DNA from: Myxococcales bacterium
GTDB lineage: Bacteria > Myxococcota > Kuafuiibacteriia > Kuafuiibacteriales > Kuafuiibacteriaceae
Length of the DNA stretch: 64,000 nucleotides
Reading direction: 5' to 3'
Assembly: GCA_019634385.1 (NCBI GenBank)
Contig: JAHQVK010000170.1
Location: forward strand, 1 to 64,000
The notes under the pieces were generated by a model. The model was not told the DNA's origin. It saw only the letters and a program-made list of their open reading frames with translations, and did not search any database. Shown here in pieces: positions 26,550 to 35,052 of this stretch. Made by a program: the position numbers and the translations under genes. Position 1 is the first letter of the stretch, and each line of letters starts with the position of its first letter.

Positions 26550-27059
26550 TCAAGGATCGTTCGGTTTGGTGGATTCAACCTCAGGCTTTGGTCGGGGCCG
26601 TTGTAAGAATCTAAAAAGTTGGCTGGCATTTGCTCCTCCGCGTGACCGGGGACTGCAAGAGAAAAGTCTCTGGACGAAATCGGAACCAGCAGCGGGCCAT
26701 TTTCTAAATAGTTCTTCCGCAATCGGAGAGGAAGAATCTTCGGACTGGAAGTTCTCTAGGGTTGAACTCAAGTGGTGTAAAAAAAAATCGCTGAACGATT
26801 GGTCGTTCATGCGGATAAGGTTGAGCAGCAACGGCACTGGCAATAGCCGCGAAGCTCGTCGGCTTTCCAAAACAATTTGAGCGAGGGTTGCTTGGGTTAT
26901 ATCCTGACCGCTTTTGGCGTCAAATACTTGAATCTGACTACCTTCTTGGACCTTACGCGCGAGCTCTTCCAACGTGACGTATCGACTATCGCGTGTATCG
27001 TACAGACGTCTGTTGCTGTACTTTTTGACCACGATTTCGTCAGCTGTCTTGTCCGCCAT
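26550..27059 (-). CDS. PhaR-type polyhydroxyalkanoate regulator (PHB_acc_N domain)
   Basis: The N-terminal 65 residues carry the hallmark KKYSNRRLYDTRDSRYVTLE of the polyhydroxyalkanoate accumulation regulator DNA-binding domain. The middle (about 60-100) is helical and the C-terminus is Pro/Arg-rich. In PHA producers, PhaR represses phasin genes and senses polymer. No phaC, phasin or other PHA gene is in this window, so the target is not evident. Start ATG at 27059. Confidence 0.85.
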   Translation of the reverse strand: MADKTADEIVVKKYSNRRLYDTRDSRYVTLEELARKVQEGSQIQVFDAKSGQDITQATLAQIVLESRRASRLLPVPLLLNLIRMNDQSFSDFFLHHLSSTLENFQSEDSSSPIAEELFRKWPAAGSDFVQRLFSCSPRSRGGANASQLFRFLQRPRPKPEVESTKPNDP

Positions 27060-27164
27060 ATTTGTATAGACATAGCATGACTAGTTGGTCTGTCCCAGAT
27101 GTGCGCACCCAAGTTTTGAAGGTAGTATGCTGAACTAAGCATCTAAGCAATCAGCTGTTCTAAC

Positions 27165-27352
27165 TTAGGGCGTGTCTTTACCCTCTTAGGGCGTGTTCTC
27201 ACTTGTATCCCCAGTTGTGAGGGCTCGGTGGCTTCGCCCCTCTTTCGGGCCCTGCGGTTCGGTACATCCCGTACCCTCCCTCCGGGGCCGACCGTTCACA
27301 AATGCAGGATACGGCGTCATCTCCATCGCCAGAGTTTAGAGACACGCCCTAG
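27165..27352. repeat. Family B palindromic repeat with duplicated left tip
   Basis: Starts TTAGGGCGTGTCTTTA and, 20 bases on, repeats the tip as TTAGGGCGTGTTCTCACTTG; it ends GAGACACGCCCTAG. The interior has the family's GGTGGCTTCG, GTACATCC and GGATACGGCGTCATCTCC landmarks. The doubled tip suggests an insertion into an older copy or a local duplication. Confidence 0.75.
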
Positions 27353-27580
27353 GCGGCGGAGCTTCCGTCAAATGTATAGGGTTTGTCAGATCGGCTTGGA
27401 TGTATATTTGTAATGTCTTCTTCCGTAGGCTCCAGGTCCTTTGAGGGTAGTTGTCCACTAAACTAGGACAGAACTTTCGCTGGTTCCTGATGTACCTGAA
27501 TGTCGGGCTTCTAAACGCCACTCCCCGGAGCTTCTTGGTAAGCTAGCTGGGGTAAGCCTCTCCCTGAAGCCAAATACTAC

Positions 27581-27620
27581 GCCGTAATCTCCGCAGCCGG
27601 AGTGTAAAGATACGCCTTAG
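27581..27620. repeat. Family B right-end fragment
   Basis: GCCGTAATCTCCGCAGCCGG followed by AGTGTAAAGATACGCCTTAG matches the right end of family B (CGTCATCTCC...TAAAGACACGCC). Confidence 0.55.
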
Positions 27621-27674
27621 GCAAATTAGGGAAGAGTTTCAGAGCCACGTACGACTTTAATGACAAGCCCGAGC

Positions 27675-28544
27675 TCAGTCTTCACCGAGTTTTCGAACGA
27701 AACTGGGTTGAGGAACTTGTGGCCATGACATCTTTGAGAACCGAACGGTAGGGGCCGTGTCACTATCAAAAGCGATCGGAGGACCGGTATGCTCAAGAAA
27801 TTCTACGGCAACTAGAGTGAGCTCAGTGGGTTCGGCACTGGCAACAATGAGTGCTTGTCCGGCGGTCCCGCGACTGAAGCTATTGGCTCGGAACTGGGTA
27901 TTTTCTATGCGAAGTTTCCCACCGGTCAAGAGGATAGCTCCTGCCAGATTGCCGGTATTTCCTTCGATACTACTATTTCGGATAGTGACGTCCATGCCAG
28001 ACTTAATGGTTATGGCACCAGCCACGTAGCAGTTGTGGGCTCTTATTTGTACGTGATCCATCTGTAGCTCGAGCGGCGAACGAGCTTGAATTGCGGAGCC
28101 AATGCAATAGCCAGTAATGGTTCGGCTAAGATCAACGTTGGTGAATTTGATTGTCCCTGGACCACTGAGCATTATACCCACCCCACGATGGCGGCTGGTT
28201 CGCTGTGCGCTTGTAAACGTTATATCTTCGACGTGAATGGTACTTTTTTCAGGGGCAGAAATAATTAGTACCGGTTTTTCTCCTTTCGATTGGATGATGG
28301 TTGACCCCTGACCTGCGCCACGAATGGTGAGCGGTTTATCGATGCGAAGTGACCCATGAATCTTGGTGGGAGGGAGGGAAATGGTCGCTCCAGATAAACT
28401 GGTCGCTATGCGCCGCTGGATATCGCGAGTAGTACTAGCAGGTGGCTCGGCGCTTGAAGAAAGGGAAGCGCCAGGAGAAGGGTCGGTACCCGTGGTGAGG
28501 AGAAAAAGGCCTAAGCCAATGAAAGAGATGGCCATCGTACTCAA
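27675..28544 (-). CDS. Exported parallel beta-helix protein
   Basis: The signal segment MAISFIGLGLFLLTTGTDPSPG is near the start (ATG 28544 or 28535; the stretch is split by the alternative start). The mature part shows the repeating pattern of a right-handed parallel beta-helix: LTIRGAGQGSTIIQSKG, VEDITFTSA, IKFTNVDLSRT, VTIRNSSIEGNTGN and LRIENTQFRAN, each about one coil. There are no clear pectate-lyase catalytic residues. It is probably secreted or periplasmic, and a binding or structural role is as likely as enzymatic. It is upstream of the repeat-rich region and stands apart from neighbours. Confidence 0.7.
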   Translation of the reverse strand: MSTMAISFIGLGLFLLTTGTDPSPGASLSSSAEPPASTTRDIQRRIATSLSGATISLPPTKIHGSLRIDKPLTIRGAGQGSTIIQSKGEKPVLIISAPEKSTIHVEDITFTSAQRTSRHRGVGIMLSGPGTIKFTNVDLSRTITGYCIGSAIQARSPLELQMDHVQIRAHNCYVAGAITIKSGMDVTIRNSSIEGNTGNLAGAILLTGGKLRIENTQFRANSFSRGTAGQALIVASAEPTELTLVAVEFLEHTGPPIAFDSDTAPTVRFSKMSWPQVPQPSFVRKLGED

Positions 28545-28645
28545 ATACGTTACGCACGAGTGATGGGGTGGTGCTAGTTTTTGAGAGATATGGAAGGCGA
28601 CCTAAACAAAGGAAGACTAAGACTTCGCGTTGAAAGTCCTTATTC

Positions 28646-30706
28646 TCAAGGCCTAGTCACTGCGCGCGGCCCTTCTTTTTGTTGTAGTCGTTGTTTGTTG
28701 GCACCCAAAGAAGGACCTCGGGGGGCTATGGCGAGGTCAACCGCAATTTCGATGGCCTCGTTCACAAATGTCTTTTCGAGTCGTTCGAAACGTTGATCGT
28801 CATCTTCTTGTTCTTCTGTTGACTCGTCCTTCTTCTTTTTTTGCTCTTCTGCGAAGTCGGTAAGGTCAACGATCCCTTTCCTTTTCTCGGCTTTTTCGAT
28901 TTCAGCATGAATTTCGGCGTACGCCTCTGATGTGGAGATTCGTGCCTTCGAGCGTCGAATAAGTCGCTCGGTAGCTGTCAGAGAAACCGGCGTCCAGTGG
29001 TCTTTGTTGGCCTTGTTGACGTGTAACGACCGAAATTCCTGAGTGGATTGGGGTGGAAGGCTATAATCAAGGTCTTTCTCCCCCATTTCGACGGTTGATA
29101 GAAGTGAAGGGACAACCAGATCTGCGCTCACCCCGACCTGTTGGGTGGAGCGGCCGTTGGGGAGGAAGTACATGCCAGTTGTGACTTTGACTGCGCCTAG
29201 GTTTCCGGGCAGTGGACGAAGGGTTTGAACGCTCCCCTTACCAAATGAAGATGTTGCGGCTCCCACGACTAGCGCACGCTGATAAGATTGGAGAGCTCCG
29301 GCAAGAATCTCACTTGCGGAGGCGCTAAGAGGGGATATTAGAACCACCAGAGGGCCAGACCAAGAGATCGATGAATCCGTATCTTTAAGGATGCTGACTT
29401 CGCCACCAGTGTCTCGAGTGGCAACGATCGCTCCCTCACGAATGAAGAGGCCAGAGATTCGGACTGCGTCTTCCAGGTACCCGCCGCCGTTTTTGGAAAG
29501 ATCTAGCACCAAAGTATCAGCTGATTTAGCTTTAGCTTCTTCCAGCAAGTGTTTAACGTCCAAATAAGAAGATCTTCCATCACGATCTCCTCCTCCGTAG
29601 AAGGATGGAAGTTCCAGTACGCCTACTTTGAACTTTTTGTTGTTGCGGGTGCGTTCTTCGAACTCAATTTTTGCTGCTTGTTGTTTTACGTCGATCTTAT
29701 CTCGAACAATGGTGACACCGAATGTTTTAGTTTCAGTACCCTCCCTCAGGATACTTAGCGTGACCTTTGTTCCCTTTTTTCCACGAATGAGTTTTACAAC
29801 GTCTTGGATAGACATATCGATCGTAGTGACTGGTGCTTCTCCATCTTGAGAAACTGCGATGATTTTGTCCTTAGGTCGCAGTTTGCCGCTCTTCTCCGCT
29901 CCGCCACCAGGAATGAGAGACTCAATATAGGTAAAGCCATCGGACGAACGAAGGGCGGCACCAATACCCTCCAAGGATAACTTCATATTGATTTGAAAAT
30001 CTACGAGTGAGTCGTGCGAAAGGTAGGACGTATGGGGATCGAGGGAGCGAGCAAAGGCCTCAGCAAAGATTTCTGGAAGGCGTTGCTTCTTAGCCCGTTC
30101 GGCTAAACGTTTTTCCACAAGTTGATAGCGATGTACGAGCTGTTTTTTCGCCTTGTCCATGGCTACGCTACCCCTCAAATAGTTGGCCATTTGGAAGTGA
30201 ATGAGGGACTCAACCAATTGGCTACGTTGTACTGTGCTTAGGGCATAGCCACGCTCGTCGGGATCTATTACGATCTTAACCGAGGTATCTACCTTATAAG
30301 AGTCCGTCATCAGTTTTTGAGCATGTAGAGTATCTTCTGTTGCTTTATTTTGGATGATACCGAAGGCTTCGCTGAGAAGCTCACAGTTCCCTTGAGCAAT
30401 GGTGTCGAAATGCTTTTCAATACGCGTTGTGAGACCTTCTGCTTCGCTCTTAAGGAGGAGTGTGCGTGAAGGATCGATGCTTTGCACAAACTGCTCGGCG
30501 GTGCGGTGCTTGAGTTCAGGGGTAATATTACCGATACTGTAGTGATAGGCTTGATATTGCGCAAACAGCTTGCTCAAGGCGTTACAGGGGAGCGAAGCGG
30601 CTTCAGCTTGGCGAGTGGTTTGCGCGCAGGCCGTTCCTGCCACGACAAGGATAATGCTCGTGGCTCGTAGCCACACAGTGTACAGTTGCTCGGGCATAGA
30701 TTTCAT
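28646..30706 (-). CDS. prc: Tail-specific (carboxy-terminal processing) protease, S41 family
   Basis: Periplasmic serine protease that cleaves proteins from the C-terminus. An N-terminal helical domain of the Prc type (about 50-220) precedes a PDZ domain (IGAALRSSDGFTYIESLIPG, GGAEKSGKLRPKDKIIAVS) and the S41 core. The catalytic Ser is in LSASASEILAGAL and the Lys in SSFGKGSVQTL. The C-terminal DUF3340-like part is acidic and lysine-rich (EEQKKKKDESTEEQEDDDQR). A signal with VVAGTAC suggests a lipoprotein. Starts at 30727, 30706 (MKSMPEQ) and 30697 are all in frame; AGAGAGG lies just before 30706. It lies just downstream of the epimerase-like gene on the same strand. Confidence 0.9.
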   Translation of the reverse strand: MKSMPEQLYTVWLRATSIILVVAGTACAQTTRQAEAASLPCNALSKLFAQYQAYHYSIGNITPELKHRTAEQFVQSIDPSRTLLLKSEAEGLTTRIEKHFDTIAQGNCELLSEAFGIIQNKATEDTLHAQKLMTDSYKVDTSVKIVIDPDERGYALSTVQRSQLVESLIHFQMANYLRGSVAMDKAKKQLVHRYQLVEKRLAERAKKQRLPEIFAEAFARSLDPHTSYLSHDSLVDFQINMKLSLEGIGAALRSSDGFTYIESLIPGGGAEKSGKLRPKDKIIAVSQDGEAPVTTIDMSIQDVVKLIRGKKGTKVTLSILREGTETKTFGVTIVRDKIDVKQQAAKIEFEERTRNNKKFKVGVLELPSFYGGGDRDGRSSYLDVKHLLEEAKAKSADTLVLDLSKNGGGYLEDAVRISGLFIREGAIVATRDTGGEVSILKDTDSSISWSGPLVVLISPLSASASEILAGALQSYQRALVVGAATSSFGKGSVQTLRPLPGNLGAVKVTTGMYFLPNGRSTQQVGVSADLVVPSLLSTVEMGEKDLDYSLPPQSTQEFRSLHVNKANKDHWTPVSLTATERLIRRSKARISTSEAYAEIHAEIEKAEKRKGIVDLTDFAEEQKKKKDESTEEQEDDDQRFERLEKTFVNEAIEIAVDLAIAPRGPSLGANKQRLQQKEGPRAVTRP

Positions 30707-30734
30707 AACCTCTCTGTGCAAAAACATTGTTTGA

Positions 30735-31649
30735 TTATTCTAGATTCCTGTCTGCAGCCAAACATTGTTGTATTGTTTCATCGAGCGATGTCCGGCCGAA
30801 ATCAGGTATGTTTGGCCAGATTTCGGGGCCACTCGGATCCAGATTTGAACGTAGGCCTTGGACAAGCTCTCGAGCGATATTCAGGTCTACCCTTGTAATT
30901 AGCGCTATCCCGTAGCTGGACAGTGTGAGTGAAAACAAGGGCACCGGAATCGTAAGTGGGTGTCGGTTCATACGGGCAGCAACTCGCTGAATGAGCGCAG
31001 CATGGGTTATGCGCTCCGGACCCGGGGCATCAAACCACGCCGATCGGTGCGCAAGGGGCAGCTCCAGAGTATGAATAATAGCTGCGCAGATATCATTGAT
31101 GTATACCGGCCAGGAACCAAACTTGAGCCATGATGGTATGATCATCGCTGGTAGTCGAGCTGCAAGGTCTCGAACGATGTGCCACGAGGCACTTCCGGTG
31201 CCGGCAATCATGGACGCTCGAAGCTCAATCGTAGATACCGAACCCGAACGAAGGATTCGCCCGGTTTCTAAGCGGCTCATCAGATGTTTGGATGGAGGAC
31301 CGGAAGGATCTACCCCACCGAGGTAAACAATACGTTTTATACCAGCAGCTTCAGCGGCTTGGCGAAAGGTCTGGGCGGCAAGAGCTTCTCGGTAACTATA
31401 ATCCCCACCGTCAGTCATTCCATGTATAAGGTAAACAGCATAGTCACATTCACGCAGTATGTGTACAATGTCTGAATACTGATGATGGTTGAGATCAAGA
31501 CGGATCCACCTCAGGTTGTGATCCTCAAATCTCGTGTACCGTGCTGACCTACTGGTGGCGATCACCCGGTATCCGGATGCTCTCAGATGAGGAAGGAGCG
31601 ACTGTCCGACAAAGCCAGTGGCCCCTGTTAAGAGAACAGAGCCCTTCAT
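30735..31649 (-). CDS. NAD(P)-binding atypical SDR (YbjT/NmrA-like)
   Basis: Rossmann-fold protein with the N-terminal nucleotide motif LLTGATGFVGQSLLPHL and the downstream strand RIVYLGGVDPSGPPSKHL. The last third (FDAPGPERITHAALIQRVA) is typical of YbjT/complex-I NDUFA9-like proteins. The catalytic YxxxK of classical SDRs is not obvious, so it could be a quinone- or protein-associated nucleotide binder rather than an epimerase. Start ATG at 31649. It is followed by the prc gene with about 30 bp between. Confidence 0.8.
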   Translation of the reverse strand: MKGSVLLTGATGFVGQSLLPHLRASGYRVIATSRSARYTRFEDHNLRWIRLDLNHHQYSDIVHILRECDYAVYLIHGMTDGGDYSYREALAAQTFRQAAEAAGIKRIVYLGGVDPSGPPSKHLMSRLETGRILRSGSVSTIELRASMIAGTGSASWHIVRDLAARLPAMIIPSWLKFGSWPVYINDICAAIIHTLELPLAHRSAWFDAPGPERITHAALIQRVAARMNRHPLTIPVPLFSLTLSSYGIALITRVDLNIARELVQGLRSNLDPSGPEIWPNIPDFGRTSLDETIQQCLAADRNLE

Positions 31650-31865
31650 GAGAGCTTATGATCCATGGGGTTCGGTGCTTAACCAAATATTATGCGCCGT
31701 CGCATGCCTAGGAATGACTATCTCGCAAGCTTTGGAGGGATCGAAGAGTCGTTGGCACCTTTAGTGTTCTGAGTCGATCTGCTCTCTTTTCTCGCGTGCC
31801 CCGGTCCGAAAATCGATGAGGTAGTGGATAATGACTGAATGCGACAAGGATAGCGGAGCCTACTA

Positions 31866-31926
31866 CCCTTTACACACGTGGGCTTCGGCGTCATCTCCAC
31901 CGCCAGAGGGTAAAGACACGCTCTAA
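31866..31926. repeat. Family B right-end fragment
   Basis: Contains CTTCGGCGTCATCTCCACCG and GGTAAAGACACGCTCTAA, matching the right end of family B. Ends at CTAA and runs directly into a family A copy. Confidence 0.6.
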
Positions 31927-32084
31927 TAGCTCGTTTATCTAGCCCAGCAAGCATGCTTCGCCCAGTTCTAGTAGGGAGACACTTCTGGACTGCTTTGCCC
32001 GTCATCTGCTCCATATGCCGAGTATGCCCCTCTGTCGAAGCGTTTCACAAAATACGCCGGTAGGACCAAATCAACGGGCTGTTG
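31926..32084. repeat. Family A repeat, diverged
   Basis: Left end GTTTATCTAGCCCAGC and right end CCAAATCAACGGGCTG are inverted, as in family A. The interior is much diverged; GTTTCACAAAAT near 32043 recalls the GTTTCACGGAA arm. Confidence 0.55.
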
Positions 32085-32302
32085 GCGGTCGTTGATGAGG
32101 GCGGGATATTAATTCAGCATGTTGACAGAAAATCAATTTGAATTACAAATAGTTACCAAGATATAAGCGCCCCACGGATGGTCTACCAACCATCCGTTAT
32201 TAGGCTGTTCTCAGGCGCAGGGCACTATATGATCCTCAGGAGCCCGTCTCATAAGGGGCCAATTGCGCGGCAATAACCAGGCGGTTCAAGCTGATCAGTG
32301 CT

Positions 32303-32569
32303 CTAAGCCTTACTGAATTGGGAGCGGAGGAAGCTCTCGATCGTTGAGCAGGGAACAAGCATAGGTTTCTTTGTGATCGTGAAGGTGATCGACCCGCCAT
32401 CGATATCGTATTTACCCTCGATAGCCCCACCTACCGGAAGTTTTACGGAGTAGGTACCGTTTGCTACGTTTCCTTCGAACGAACCTTTGGCATCACAGAT
32501 CATTTGACGGGCTTTCTGGACGAGTTCATCGGGCGTTCCGGGCAGGTTGATGGAGAAGGTACAAGCCAT
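32303..32569 (-). CDS. Conserved small 88-aa protein of unknown function
   Basis: The sequence alternates short strands after one helix (ELVQKARQMICDAKG), with GTYSVKLPVGGAIEGKY, ITFTITKKPMLVPC and a final helix STIESFLRSQF. This layout recalls the PHA_gran_rgn-type small proteins and SRPBCC-like folds, but the resemblance is weak. No signal peptide. Start ATG 32569. It is about 150 bp downstream of the E1 beta gene on the same strand and could be on the same transcript. Confidence 0.6.
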   Translation of the reverse strand: MACTFSINLPGTPDELVQKARQMICDAKGSFEGNVANGTYSVKLPVGGAIEGKYDIDGGSITFTITKKPMLVPCSTIESFLRSQFSKA

Positions 32570-32719
32570 AGTTAGACGTGAAGATACCTGAGATACTCCA
32601 AAAGCACGAGCTCGGGTTGAGGGTTGAGCTGGTTAGTGGGTGCTTGCTCGCAAACAATGGTGTCGCGCTATATGCTTCATCCCCCGTGTAGCCCCATCCT
32701 TCGAGGAGAGACTTGCGTC

Positions 32720-33775
32720 TTAGGCGGACAAGTTGGCGAGTTCTCGGATGGCCTGTTCAACGTCGTCCGGCTGGGGGACGGTGGCTTGCTCCAGTGGCCA
32801 GGCAAGACCGATACCGGGTATGGCTCGAGCGGCAACCAACTTAGGGGGGGCTTCCAACTCATAGAAAAGCTCTTCCGTGATTCGGCGAATCAGGTGTTCG
32901 CCAAAGTTAGTGATCGCACCATCCTCGTTGACCTGGAGAAAACGACGAGTTTTCCGGACAGAGGAGGCAATCGTTTCCCAGTCATAGGGATACAGTGAGC
33001 GTAGATCTATGACTTCTGCCGAAATTCCTTCATCTCCCAACTTATTCGCTATCGAGTGACATAGCGGCGCATGCCGACCGTAAGTAACTACGGTGAGGTC
33101 GCAGCCGGATTTGAGAATATTCGCGGTCCCGATTGGGATAGAAAAATCGGGCAGTACGGGCCAATTGGGGATCCAGCTGGAGCGGTCCCCAAGCGGGGCG
33201 TCGATCATTTTGCTCAAAGTGCGAGGGTTGTCTGGTTCTCCAGGAATTTTATCTTTCCCCTGGGCTCGTACGAGGGCCTTCGGATAAAGAAACATGACCG
33301 GGTTTGGGTCCCTGATAGCGGATATCATTAGCCCATAGCAATCTCGGGCGGTGGATGGCAGCACAACCTTCCAGCCAGGGATATGGGTCATCATCGAATC
33401 GAAGGAGTGTGAGTGATATAGCGAACCATGGATGCCTGCACCAACCGGAGTCATCACAACCATAGGAAGAACAAACTGTCCCATGCTCGACCAGTGAGAG
33501 CTGCCAGCGAGTTTGAGAAGATCTATGGTGTTGAAGACATAATCACAGAACTGGATTTCAGCTACACACCGTTGACCAGCCAGTGCTAGCCCCATGGCGG
33601 TACCTATAATTCCTCGCTCATCAAGCGGGGAGTTCCATGCGGTCTTAAGTCCCTGAGTAACTGTGAATACTCCTCCAAGAGGAGGGCCTACATCTTCTCC
33701 AAGGATATCGGTAACGCCCAGTCGAGTCTCACCCACATGAAGCGCAAGACGAATGGCTTGTGCTATGGTTGCCAT
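32720..33775 (-). CDS. 2-oxoacid dehydrogenase E1 component, beta subunit
   Basis: Beta subunit of a thiamine-diphosphate-dependent dehydrogenase of the branched-chain/pyruvate type. FRAME features: LGEDVGPPLGGVFTVTQGL, LDERGIIGTAMGLALAG with the catalytic-type Glu region, EIQFCDYVFNTIDLL, and the C-terminal VIDLRSLYPYDWETIASSV. Length 351 is normal. Its start overlaps the alpha-subunit stop by 13 bp, showing an operon. Which 2-oxoacid is used (branched-chain, pyruvate or acetoin) cannot be decided without E2. No E2 or E3 gene is in the window. Confidence 0.88.
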   Translation of the reverse strand: MATIAQAIRLALHVGETRLGVTDILGEDVGPPLGGVFTVTQGLKTAWNSPLDERGIIGTAMGLALAGQRCVAEIQFCDYVFNTIDLLKLAGSSHWSSMGQFVLPMVVMTPVGAGIHGSLYHSHSFDSMMTHIPGWKVVLPSTARDCYGLMISAIRDPNPVMFLYPKALVRAQGKDKIPGEPDNPRTLSKMIDAPLGDRSSWIPNWPVLPDFSIPIGTANILKSGCDLTVVTYGRHAPLCHSIANKLGDEGISAEVIDLRSLYPYDWETIASSVRKTRRFLQVNEDGAITNFGEHLIRRITEELFYELEAPPKLVAARAIPGIGLAWPLEQATVPQPDDVEQAIRELANLSA

Positions 33776-34803
33776 GAGTTTTCCTCGGCAAAAATGTGAT
33801 CGTAGATAGTGTCCGGAGTGGGTAATGGTTCACGAACAACCGTTTCGAAAGCTTTCCGTGCTTCATCTTCGTGCCCGATATAGATGGTCTCCAGCTGATC
33901 TTCGGAAGCGGTACCCTGCTCTATGAGTTGCCCTTTGAATGCCTCGAAGCAATCGGGTTCGTCCACTCGTGCTCCTCCAGAGCTCGAAGAGTGACCATGA
34001 AGTCGGGAAACGGCTGCCTCTAGGCCGAACGGCTTTCGAGTATCACGGACGTAAGCAATGGCGGCAGATAGCGCGTTCCACGAGGCAGTCGGATCATTAC
34101 CATCCACGGTTTCCCAACGGATGCCATACGATCCACACCGCTGAATGGCGGTTTGCTCGCCACGGATTTCCGAAAATGGTGTCGAAATGCCCCATTGGTT
34201 GTTGACCACTAAAATGAGCACTGGCAGCTCTCGTCCGGGAATGCTGGACCAATTAAGGCAGGTGGCGAAATCGCCCTCTGAGGTCCCCGCGTCACCACCA
34301 TTTACGATGGTAATTCCGGTCCCACCGAACCGTTTTTGAGCGAGAGCAGTGCCTGGTGCCATTGTGTACTGAGTCTCGATTGTGGAGCTCACCGGCACTA
34401 CATTCCAAGCTGGAATCGAGTAGTGGTGGACAAAGTTGCGCCCCCCGCTGAAACGGTCTGTAGCGCGGGAGCACATCTGACGAACGGCATCGATCATAGG
34501 CATGCCCATGGCGGTAAGTATTGCTCCGCTACGATAATGGAGATGTAGATAATCGAAAGCAGGGCCTTGTCCTTTCTGGACTAATAAGCCTAAGGGCACA
34601 TTGAAGGCCTCTTCCCCCGTACCACCGACCCAGAAATAGCCATGTTCCGTTTTTGATATCTTCCGTAAACGTTCTTCCAGGGCACGTGCTTTAGCCATGA
34701 TATCAAAGACCCTAAGGGCATCCATGGGTGGCACCTTGTTCTGATAGATTTCAGGAATACCACGTAGCGATTTCCAAACTTCACGGTCTCGGGTCTTTGT
34801 CAT
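33763..34803 (-). CDS. 2-oxoacid dehydrogenase E1 component, alpha subunit
   Basis: Alpha subunit, which binds most of the thiamine diphosphate. The cofactor motif runs from GGDAGTSEGDFATCLNWSS to VVNNQWGIS; the usual GDG is GDA here, a variant I recall from related bacterial proteins. HGHSSSSGGARVDEPD corresponds to the conserved His-containing loop regulated by kinases in eukaryotes. Length 346. The ATG at 34803 overlaps the TAA of a 37-codon ORF in TAATG, pointing to translational coupling. Confidence 0.88.
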   Translation of the reverse strand: MTKTRDREVWKSLRGIPEIYQNKVPPMDALRVFDIMAKARALEERLRKISKTEHGYFWVGGTGEEAFNVPLGLLVQKGQGPAFDYLHLHYRSGAILTAMGMPMIDAVRQMCSRATDRFSGGRNFVHHYSIPAWNVVPVSSTIETQYTMAPGTALAQKRFGGTGITIVNGGDAGTSEGDFATCLNWSSIPGRELPVLILVVNNQWGISTPFSEIRGEQTAIQRCGSYGIRWETVDGNDPTASWNALSAAIAYVRDTRKPFGLEAAVSRLHGHSSSSGGARVDEPDCFEAFKGQLIEQGTASEDQLETIYIGHEDEARKAFETVVREPLPTPDTIYDHIFAEENSWQP

Positions 34804-34916
34804 TACATATTCCCATCTTTTCGGATGTCTTCAGGTGGGAGGAGCGTCTCCACCGCCAATCTCTTCACCAGAAGGGTAACGTCGTCAAAGAAAGCACGTC
34901 CGGCGAAATATACCAT
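34803..34916 (-). CDS. Possible 37-aa leader or small protein before E1 alpha
   Basis: Reads MVYFAGRAFFDDVTLLVKRL then AVETLLPPEDIRKDGNM and TAA. The ATG has GAGGA six bases upstream, a good ribosome binding site. Its TAA shares a base with the E1 alpha start (TAATG). The composition is ordinary for a folded helical peptide and not like a repeat translation. It may be a small subunit, a truncated remnant or a coupling leader. It is also open upstream in frame (RGYDMVYF), but no other start is near. I know of no homologue. Confidence 0.5.
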   Translation of the reverse strand: MVYFAGRAFFDDVTLLVKRLAVETLLPPEDIRKDGNM

Positions 34917-35052
34917 GTCGTATCCTCGTTGTTGCTTTTTTTGCGGTATAGCCCCAACCATTAGAACTAGCCAAAGATTAACACAGGAGCAGGTGTAAGG
35001 GAGCAGAATCTATTGGAAATACCGATGTATTACCCACGGGTAATTGGGCGCT

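Larger units (their letters stand above)
27060..27674. other. Gene-free stretch with family B repeats
   Basis: Contains a family B element (27165-27352) and a family B end fragment (27581-27620). Between them, 27353-27580 has no recognisable gene or structure. Short frames here are repeat translations. Confidence 0.55.
31650..32302. other. Gene-free stretch with A and B repeat remnants
   Basis: Holds a family B right-end fragment and a diverged family A copy joined at CTAA. A small hairpin CGGATGGT/ACCATCCG lies near 32176-32197; no T run follows on either strand. The rest shows nothing I can assign. Confidence 0.5.

Noticed and set aside
31718-32014. 98-codon minus-strand frame
   Set aside because: Runs through family A and B repeat remnants; no domain.
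32176-32197. Hairpin CGGATGGT/ACCATCCG as a terminator
   Set aside because: No T run follows on either strand.
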